In this document: positions 1 to 5,693 of the stretch, in pieces | Layout of the letters: each line of letters starts with the position of its first letter | How positions within the stretch are numbered: position 1 is the first letter of the stretch | Source of the DNA: Candidatus Cloacimonadota bacterium | GTDB taxonomy: Bacteria; Cloacimonadota; Cloacimonadia; Cloacimonadales; WRIO01 | Assembly: GCA_023230175.1 (NCBI GenBank) | Contig: JALNXV010000121.1 | Span: 1-9,105, forward strand | DNA length: 9,105 nt | Reading direction: 5' to 3' | Program-made: the position numbers and the translations under genes | The notes under the pieces: model-generated | What the model was told of the DNA's origin: nothing | Database searches by the model: none | Seen by the model: the letters and a program-made list of their open reading frames with translations, nothing else

Positions 1-3000
1 TAAAAAATATATGCAAACATTTTCTGAATGTTGTCAAATGGTTGCAGAAAGTTTTGTTTCTGATATAAATAAATCATTATCTACAATTTCTTTACTATCT
101 ATTAAACAAAAGAAATTGATCGATTCCTTTAATCAAACAAAAGGAAAAGTAGCGAATGAAATCTTACATAGTATGTTTGAACAAATTGTTAATATGAATA
201 AAAATAAGATAGCTCTTATTGCCGGTAAAGAAAGATTAAGTTACAATGAATTGAATCAAAGAGCAAATAGCATTGCCTGGTCATTAATAGATAAAGGTTT
301 AAACCCTGAAGATAGAGTTGGCTTTATACTTACAAGAGATAGTAGATTAATTGCTACTATGCTTGGCATTATTAAGGCGGGTGGTGCATATATTCCGATT
401 GACCCTCAATATCCACCGGAAAGAGTTCAACACGTTATAACTGACAGTAAAGCAAAGTTTATTATTTGTGATAAAACAAATAGTAATATTACTGATTTTG
501 ATAATAAACTTGATGTTGATAGCTTATTGACTCATCAAAAATCAAATAATCCGAATATAGAAATTAAGCCTGATAATCTTTGTTATTTAATCTATACTTC
601 CGGTTCAACAGGTGTGCCAAAAGGAGTTATGCTTACACATAAAGGGATAACAAATTACGTTACAAATCATCCTAAAAATAGGCACGTGTATGAATTAGTA
701 AAAAATTGTCATACGATGCTTTCAATTACAACAGTATCATTTGATATGTTTTTAAAGGAGAGTTTTACTTCTTTAATGAATGGTTTAACTCTTGTCTTTG
801 CCAATGAAGATGAAACTCAAAATCCCTTAAAGCTTGCCGAATTATTTAACTCATCTAAGGCTGATGCTTTTAATGCCACACCTTCTCGAATGAGCCAATA
901 TTTACAATCCATTGAACTACAACAAGCTATATCAAAATGTAATGTTATTATGGCGGGGGGAGAGGCTTATCCTATAACTTTATATAATAAACTTAGACAA
1001 CTTAGTAAAGCAATTTTAATTAATACTTACGGACCAACTGAAATTACAGTTTCTTCAAATGCTAAGATATTAACTGATGATAAGATTACTATTGGAGCTC
1101 CATTGCTGAATGTGCAAGAATATGTTATGGATGCAGATGCAAATCCGCTTCCTATTGGAGTTACAGGTGAATTATTTATCGGAGGAAATGGGCTTGCAAG
1201 AGGATATTGGGATAATCAAGAGAAAACAGATGAGAAGTTTGTCGTAGTCAATAATGAGAGGTTATATAAAACCGGTGATTATGCAAAATGGACAGATAAA
1301 GGTGAGATTGTTATATTAGGTAGAACCGATAATCAGATAAAACTAAGAGGATTAAGGATTGAGTTAGGCGAGATTGAATCAGCAATAGCGTCATATCCCG
1401 ATATAATGAACTCAGTTGTTACAATAAAAAAGATACAAAATAATGATCATATTTGTGCATATTATACTTCTAAGTCAGAGATTAAAATAGAAGCTTTACG
1501 TGAGTTTTTATCAAAAAAACTAACAAAGTATATGGTTCCTACTGCCTATATGCAGTTAAAAGAAATACCAACAACACCTAATGGTAAGACAGATATTAAG
1601 GCTTTACCTGTGCCAATGTTGATGGCACAAAACGATTATATTCCGCCGAAAAATGAAATTGAAAAAACTTTTTGTAATATTTATCAATCAATATTGGGTA
1701 TTTCAAAAGTTGGAGCTATAGATAGTTTCTTTGATCTTGGAGGCACTTCATTGCAAGTAACTCAAGTAACAATAGATGCTATGAATGCAGGATATGAAAT
1801 TAGTTATGGTGACATTTTTACTAATCCTACGCCACGAGAGATTGCTCAATTGTTAATAAAGAGAGAAACTGCAATAATCAATAAACCTGTAATTGAATTT
1901 ACTGTTAAGAATAAAAATTTGAGTGCATCAATTGATGAAATCCTTCAACAAAATACTGTAGATAATTTTGATAAAGCAGAACTCAGACCTATTGGTAATC
2001 TATTATTAACAGGTGCGACCGGATTTTTAGGGATACATATCTTAAAATCATTTCTTGAAAAAGAGTCAGGTGTAGTATATTGTTTGATGCGTAAAGGGAG
2101 ACAAGAATCCTTAGAAAAAAGACTTAAGGGTTTACTTGTTTATTATTTTGATAATAGCTTTGATGAGTTATTTAATACCAGAATTTTTACAGTTGAGGGT
2201 GATATTACCAATATTGAAGATTTTAATAAATTGCATAGTTACCCTATAGACACAGTTATTAATTGTGCTGCAAATGTTAAGCATTATGCGGCTGATGACC
2301 AAATAAATAGAATTAATGTTATGGGTGTAAAAAATGGAATAGATTTTTCTTTTAAGAAAGCTTGTCGATATATACAGATTTCTACTACCAGTGTAGCCGG
2401 TTTGAGCATAGAAAACGTTCCTCCGGAAAATAGTAAATTTGATGAGCAAACCTTGTATATAGGTCAAAATATGGAAAATAAATATATCAATAGCAAATTT
2501 GAAGCAGAAAAACTTGTTTTAACAGCTGTTAGCAAGGGCTTAGATGCAAAAATAATGCGGGTTGGAAATCTTATGGCTCGTAATAGAGATGGAGAATTTC
2601 AAATAAACTTTAATACAAACGGTTTTGTTAACAGGCTTAAGGCGTATTGTGCTATTGGTAGTATTTCATACAAAGCTATGTCTCAAGCGACAGAACTTGC
2701 TCCTATTGATAGTACGGCAGAGGCAATTTTAAAACTTGCTACGTCTCCTTCAAAATGTTGTTTATTCCATCCTTATAATTATCATTATATTTATATTGGA
2801 GATATTATCAGGATTATGAATAAAGAGGGACTTATTATTGATACTGTAAATGAAGAATGTTTTCAAAAAGCATTTGCCGAAGCAATGAAAGATAAAAAAC
2901 GTGCAGTTCATCTTGCAGGTATAATTGCTTATTTGAATATGGGTAATGGTAAAAGGGTTGCTACTATACATACCATAAATGATTATACTGCTCAAATATT

Positions 3001-3109
3001 GTATAGATATAAATTTCAATGGCCTATTACCAGTGATGATTATCTTGAAAAATTTATTGTTTCATTAAAGGAACTTGGTTTTTTTGATTGGCAGGAATTA
3101 AATGTTTGA
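1..3109 (+). CDS. Non-ribosomal peptide synthetase, terminal module (C-domain tail, A, T, thioester reductase R), probably 5'-partial
   Basis: This protein activates an amino acid, loads it on a carrier domain and releases the finished peptide reductively with NAD(P)H. Residues are numbered from the ATG at 11. Residues 1-45 resemble a condensation-domain tail and C-A linker (ISLLS, then IDSFNQT). The A domain spans about 50-535: LSYNELNQRAN (76), LGIIKAGGAYIPID (118), YTSGSTGVPKG (195), NTYGPTE (338), GELFIGGNGLARGYW (386), LYKTGD (418), GRTDNQIKLRGLRIELGEIE (437) and TPNGK with catalytic Lys526. The T domain spans about 545-618, with phosphopantetheine Ser580 in DLGGTSL. The R domain spans about 660-1032: NAD(P)-binding GATGFLG (668), Arg694, Thr792 in STTSV, Tyr825 and Lys829. 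The codons at 2-10 (AAA AAA TAT) are open and no ribosome-binding site precedes the ATG, so the gene probably starts upstream of the window. It overlaps the exporter gene. Family and domains are sure; substrate and product are unknown. Confidence 0.93.
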   Translation, partial: KKYMQTFSECCQMVAESFVSDINKSLSTISLLSIKQKKLIDSFNQTKGKVANEILHSMFEQIVNMNKNKIALIAGKERLSYNELNQRANSIAWSLIDKGLNPEDRVGFILTRDSRLIATMLGIIKAGGAYIPIDPQYPPERVQHVITDSKAKFIICDKTNSNITDFDNKLDVDSLLTHQKSNNPNIEIKPDNLCYLIYTSGSTGVPKGVMLTHKGITNYVTNHPKNRHVYELVKNCHTMLSITTVSFDMFLKESFTSLMNGLTLVFANEDETQNPLKLAELFNSSKADAFNATPSRMSQYLQSIELQQAISKCNVIMAGGEAYPITLYNKLRQLSKAILINTYGPTEITVSSNAKILTDDKITIGAPLLNVQEYVMDADANPLPIGVTGELFIGGNGLARGYWDNQEKTDEKFVVVNNERLYKTGDYAKWTDKGEIVILGRTDNQIKLRGLRIELGEIESAIASYPDIMNSVVTIKKIQNNDHICAYYTSKSEIKIEALREFLSKKLTKYMVPTAYMQLKEIPTTPNGKTDIKALPVPMLMAQNDYIPPKNEIEKTFCNIYQSILGISKVGAIDSFFDLGGTSLQVTQVTIDAMNAGYEISYGDIFTNPTPREIAQLLIKRETAIINKPVIEFTVKNKNLSASIDEILQQNTVDNFDKAELRPIGNLLLTGATGFLGIHILKSFLEKESGVVYCLMRKGRQESLEKRLKGLLVYYFDNSFDELFNTRIFTVEGDITNIEDFNKLHSYPIDTVINCAANVKHYAADDQINRINVMGVKNGIDFSFKKACRYIQISTTSVAGLSIENVPPENSKFDEQTLYIGQNMENKYINSKFEAEKLVLTAVSKGLDAKIMRVGNLMARNRDGEFQINFNTNGFVNRLKAYCAIGSISYKAMSQATELAPIDSTAEAILKLATSPSKCCLFHPYNYHYIYIGDIIRIMNKEGLIIDTVNEECFQKAFAEAMKDKKRAVHLAGIIAYLNMGNGKRVATIHTINDYTAQILYRYKFQWPITSDDYLEKFIVSLKELGFFDWQELNV
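3093..3096 (+). promoter_or_regulatory. Ribosome-binding site of the MATE gene, inside the NRPS gene
   Basis: AGGA lies five bases before the ATG at 3102, within the last codons of the NRPS gene. Together with the 8-base overlap (3102-3109) it supports this start and suggests translational coupling. No separate promoter is evident, so the two genes probably share a transcript. Confidence 0.6.
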
Positions 3110-4844
3110 GAGAAAACACTATTTGATAGCTGATAAATTTAAGCAATACCTATTACCGACAATCTTAATGTCGCTGTCAAATTCTATGGCAATTGTTATT
3201 GATGGAATGATTGTCGGAAATCTCTTAGGTGCTAAAGAACTTGCAGCGGTGAATCTTGCTATGCCCTTATCATTGACTTTTTCTACAATTTTTTCATTAA
3301 TAGGGGTTGGTGGCTCTACTTTAATGTCTATAGCAAGAGGTGCAAGAGATATAGACAAGGCAAGACAAGTATTTAGTATATCATTTATGTTTTTATTTTT
3401 AAGTAGTGTTATCTTTCCTTTGATAGGCTTATTTTTTATGACTCAATCAACTTCAATAATGTCAAGTCAAGCAAATTTAAATTCTTTAGTAAGTGATTAT
3501 ACTCGAGTATTATTTTTTGGTGCTCCTTTTATAATGATAGTTTCCGGTTTGACATATTTTATCCGTTCAGATGGCTTTCCGAAATATGCCTCAAAGATAT
3601 TGATAGTATCAAATGTTGTTAATCTTAGTATGGATATTATACTTGTAAGGTTTTTTGGATTTGGTATTGCCGGAGCAGCGTATGCCACTGTAATAGGTTA
3701 TTTTGTTGGTGCTTTAATGATCTTATATTTTATGTTAAAGATAAAGCATCAATTGAAGTTTGGTAAAATATCAAAGAATTTTATTTCTGAAACTTTTTCT
3801 ATAATTACTACCGGAATAACTTCAGCTTTTGGACAGATCTTTATCTTTACAAAAATTATCTGTATTAATCATATAGTTTTAAATACACTTGGGACTGCCG
3901 GAATGATTGCTTTTTCTGTTTGTTTATCTTGTTTATCCTTAGTTTCATTATTTATCGCCGGTGCTACTCAAACTATGATGCCTATAGTAGGCGTTATGTT
4001 TGGAGAGAAAGATTGGCAAGGTATTAAGTTTGCTGTTATGCCCGCATTAAAATTTGTCTTGTATTCAGCAATTGTTCTTATAGCAGGTTTTTTAATCTTG
4101 CCCAAACAAATATTAGCTTTATATGGAGTACACGAACAAGAGTATCTTAAAACCGGTATTGAAGCACTTAGATATTTTTCACCAAGCTTGTTTGGGGTTG
4201 GCTTTTCTTTTGTTATGATGTATTACAATCAAGCAATTAATAGGAAAGCTCTTGCTATAGCTATTTCAATTGTGCAAGGTTTATCAGTTATTCCTCTTGC
4301 ATATTTTTTATCACAATTGTTTGGTGGTAAAGGTATTTGGTTATCTTTTTCAATAACTGAAGTCATTACTGCTTTAATGATATTTAGCGTGAGTATCTAT
4401 ATAAGGAATAAATACAAAAATCAATATGATACTGTCTTTTTGTTTAATAAAAGATATAATCATAAAGAATTAGATTTAACTATTAAATGTAATCCTGAAT
4501 CAGCAGTTGGTTTGTCTCAAAAAATATCAGAATTTGCTCTACAAGAAGGTATAAATCAAAAGACATCAATGTTAGTTGGTTTGGCAAGTGAAGAAATGGC
4601 AATGTATATCATAAATAATTGTGCCTCTAATAAACATATTGATGTTATGGTTAAGATAAACTCTAATGAAGTTATTCTCAGATTTAGAGATGAGGGTTTA
4701 CCGTTAAATCCAACTTTATGTAATGATGATATAGAGAGTTGTCCAAATATTTTCTTGTTAAAAAAAATAGCATCAAACATTGATTATGTAAGAATCATTG
4801 GTCTTAATAGTACTATTATAACCTTAAAAACTATGGAGAGTTAG
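3102..4844 (+). CDS. MATE-family efflux transporter fused to a C-terminal HATPase (anti-sigma-factor-like) domain
   Basis: This is a polytopic inner-membrane exporter of the MATE (MatE, DinF/MepA-like) family, which uses ion gradients to extrude drugs and metabolites. Residues about 15-435 show alternating hydrophobic segments consistent with twelve membrane spans. Family-like stretches are DGMIVGNLLGAKELAAVNLA (34), FIRSDGFPKYASKIL (153) with VNLSMDIILV (173), and GIAGAAYATVIGY (188). MATE proteins usually have about 450 residues; this one has 580. After a polar linker (435-455), residues 457-577 resemble an RsbW/SpoIIAB-type HATPase: an N-box-like helix (GLASEEMAMYIINN, 493-506), a G1-like box RDEGLPL (529-535), and an ending like the family's in NIFLLKKIASNIDYVRIIGLNSTIITL. 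The G2 glycines are not obvious, so ATP binding is uncertain. The start is set by the AGGA at 3093. Co-transcription with the NRPS suggests export of its product; this is inferred. Confidence 0.9.
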   Translation: MFERKHYLIADKFKQYLLPTILMSLSNSMAIVIDGMIVGNLLGAKELAAVNLAMPLSLTFSTIFSLIGVGGSTLMSIARGARDIDKARQVFSISFMFLFLSSVIFPLIGLFFMTQSTSIMSSQANLNSLVSDYTRVLFFGAPFIMIVSGLTYFIRSDGFPKYASKILIVSNVVNLSMDIILVRFFGFGIAGAAYATVIGYFVGALMILYFMLKIKHQLKFGKISKNFISETFSIITTGITSAFGQIFIFTKIICINHIVLNTLGTAGMIAFSVCLSCLSLVSLFIAGATQTMMPIVGVMFGEKDWQGIKFAVMPALKFVLYSAIVLIAGFLILPKQILALYGVHEQEYLKTGIEALRYFSPSLFGVGFSFVMMYYNQAINRKALAIAISIVQGLSVIPLAYFLSQLFGGKGIWLSFSITEVITALMIFSVSIYIRNKYKNQYDTVFLFNKRYNHKELDLTIKCNPESAVGLSQKISEFALQEGINQKTSMLVGLASEEMAMYIINNCASNKHIDVMVKINSNEVILRFRDEGLPLNPTLCNDDIESCPNIFLLKKIASNIDYVRIIGLNSTIITLKTMES

Positions 4845-4855
4845 GCTAAATGAGA
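4845..4855. other. 11-base convergent gap between the exporter gene and tsaB
   Basis: The two stop codons face each other across 11 bases. I see no GC-rich hairpin or T-tract here or in the flanking gene ends. Transcripts probably run some way into the opposing gene, giving antisense overlap. Confidence 0.6.
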
Positions 4856-5518
4856 TTAATTTGTTGAACTTCTGATATAAGTAGGTTCAGTATTATTGAT
4901 TATTTCCGGATTATATTCTATAGGTAAATTATGATATATTAATAAGCTGAACATTGATGAGGCGTTAATGATATTTTGATGAGCTAAGGCAAAGGCAAAA
5001 TTATCATTATTATTAGTTATTAAATGAGTATGCCCTACACATAAATATTTTTCGTTTAAGTCTTTGCATATTTGGTCATAGGGTCTAAGTTCAGCTGGAA
5101 GTTCTATTGAAAGATTATGGTTATAAATTGATATATATGCTTCGTTCATTCTGGCATCGATAAGGGATAAGATTTGTCTTTCGGTTCCGTAAACGTTTGT
5201 GGCTAATAATTCAAGTGTGTTGAAAGGTATTAAGGGTATTTTTAAGCCTGTACAAATTCCTTTTGCTGTTGCAAGACCAATTCTAATTCCGGTAAATGAA
5301 CCGGGACCGATTGAGACTAAAACGGCTGAAAGTTGATTAATGTCTAATTTGTTCTTTTTAAATGCATTGTCAATTTCCGGTAAGAGAGTTTCAGAATGAG
5401 TTATATTTATACTTAAATATTGCTGGTAGATGATTTTGAAATCAGTCAAGTTTTCATTTGCCGAAGCAAGAGCTATACTACCTGAAACTGAGCTTGTATC
5501 AATTGCTAATAATATCAT
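4856..5518 (-). CDS. tsaB: tRNA threonylcarbamoyladenosine (t6A) biosynthesis protein TsaB
   Basis: TsaB is the scaffold partner of TsaD in the TsaB-TsaD-TsaE complex, which transfers threonylcarbamoyl to A37 of ANN-decoding tRNAs in the cytoplasm. The 220-residue product has the expected family length and features: MILLAIDTSSVSGSIAL at the N terminus, HSETLLPEID (41-50), SIGPGSFTGIRIGLATAKG (69-87), LIDARMNEAYISIY (119-132) and the C-terminal EPTYIRSS (211-218). It has an ASKHA fold, but TsaB is not itself the catalytic subunit. The frame continues upstream to an ATG at 5587, which would add 23 residues unlike the family. The ATG at 5518 is preferred because the protein then begins with the conserved first strand, an AAAGGA site lies eight bases upstream, and the longer starts overlap or precede the likely promoter. 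It is divergent from uvrA. Confidence 0.95.
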   Translation of the reverse strand: MILLAIDTSSVSGSIALASANENLTDFKIIYQQYLSINITHSETLLPEIDNAFKKNKLDINQLSAVLVSIGPGSFTGIRIGLATAKGICTGLKIPLIPFNTLELLATNVYGTERQILSLIDARMNEAYISIYNHNLSIELPAELRPYDQICKDLNEKYLCVGHTHLITNNNDNFAFALAHQNIINASSMFSLLIYHNLPIEYNPEIINNTEPTYIRSSTN

Positions 5519-5526
5519 TTTACATA

Positions 5527-5532
5527 TCCTTT
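5527..5532 (-). promoter_or_regulatory. Ribosome-binding site deciding the tsaB start
   Basis: On the minus strand AAAGGA ends eight bases before the ATG at 5518. The alternative in-frame ATGs at 5551 and 5587 have no comparable purine-rich site, so this favours the 220-residue protein. Confidence 0.7.
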
Positions 5533-5543
5533 TATTAATAGAA

Positions 5544-5574
5544 TTTATCATTTTAAAACTAAAAATTTTGTCAA
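5544..5574 (-). promoter_or_regulatory. Candidate tsaB promoter
   Basis: A consensus -35 box, TTGACA, is read on the minus strand at 5574-5569. The best -10 candidate is GATAAA at 5549-5544 (four of six consensus matches, 19-base spacer), which is weak in both sequence and spacing. It would give a leader of about 20 bases carrying the ribosome-binding site. The -35 is convincing; the exact -10 is not. Confidence 0.4.
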
Positions 5575-5622
5575 GGCATAACCACATATTTAATAAAATT
5601 TAAAGTGATATTGGTAATTCTG

Positions 5623-5638
5623 TTTGCAAATATGCAAA
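5623..5638. promoter_or_regulatory. Palindrome TTTGCA-AATA-TGCAAA in the tsaB-uvrA gap, possible operator
   Basis: Two perfect 6-base arms flank AATA, and the right arm ends eight bases before the uvrA -35 box. A third TTTGCA occurs at 5673-5678, next to the uvrA -10 region. Size and symmetry fit a dimeric regulator site. It does not match the E. coli or Bacillus LexA box that I know, so any SOS role is conjecture. In DNA this AT-rich, a chance palindrome is possible. Confidence 0.3.
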
Positions 5639-5646
5639 AATATCTG

Positions 5647-5675
5647 TTGACAGTATTTATCTTGTAAAATATTTT
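5647..5675 (+). promoter_or_regulatory. Candidate uvrA promoter
   Basis: A consensus TTGACA -35 box at 5647-5652 is followed after exactly 17 bases by TATTTT at 5670-5675 (four of six matches to TATAAT). This predicts a start near 5682 and so a very short leader, with the ribosome-binding site (AGAGGT, 5684-5689) almost at the 5' end. The -35 and spacing are good; the -10 is moderate. Confidence 0.5.
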
Positions 5676-5693
5676 GCATATCAAGAGGTAGCT

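Noticed and set aside
2168..2467. Minus-strand reading frame inside the reductase domain
   Set aside because: It is antisense to strongly conserved reductase motifs and has no ribosome-binding site or recognisable protein.
2762..3019. Minus-strand reading frame of 85 codons in the 3' part of the NRPS gene
   Set aside because: Its composition is what an AT-rich antisense shadow would give, with no family resemblance.
3119..3688. Two minus-strand reading frames inside the MATE gene
   Set aside because: They lie opposite conserved MATE segments and have no independent coding evidence.
4556..4780. Minus-strand reading frame opposite the HATPase-like domain
   Set aside because: It is antisense to the domain supported by motifs on the + strand, and no start signal was seen.
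4806..4817. AATAGTACTATT palindrome as a terminator for the exporter gene
   Set aside because: It has no loop, is AT-rich, lies inside the coding sequence and has no T-tract.
5519..5587. N-terminal extension of TsaB from the ATG at 5587
   Set aside because: The extra 23 residues do not resemble TsaB, lack a ribosome-binding site, and overlap the likely promoter; the conserved N terminus starts at 5518.
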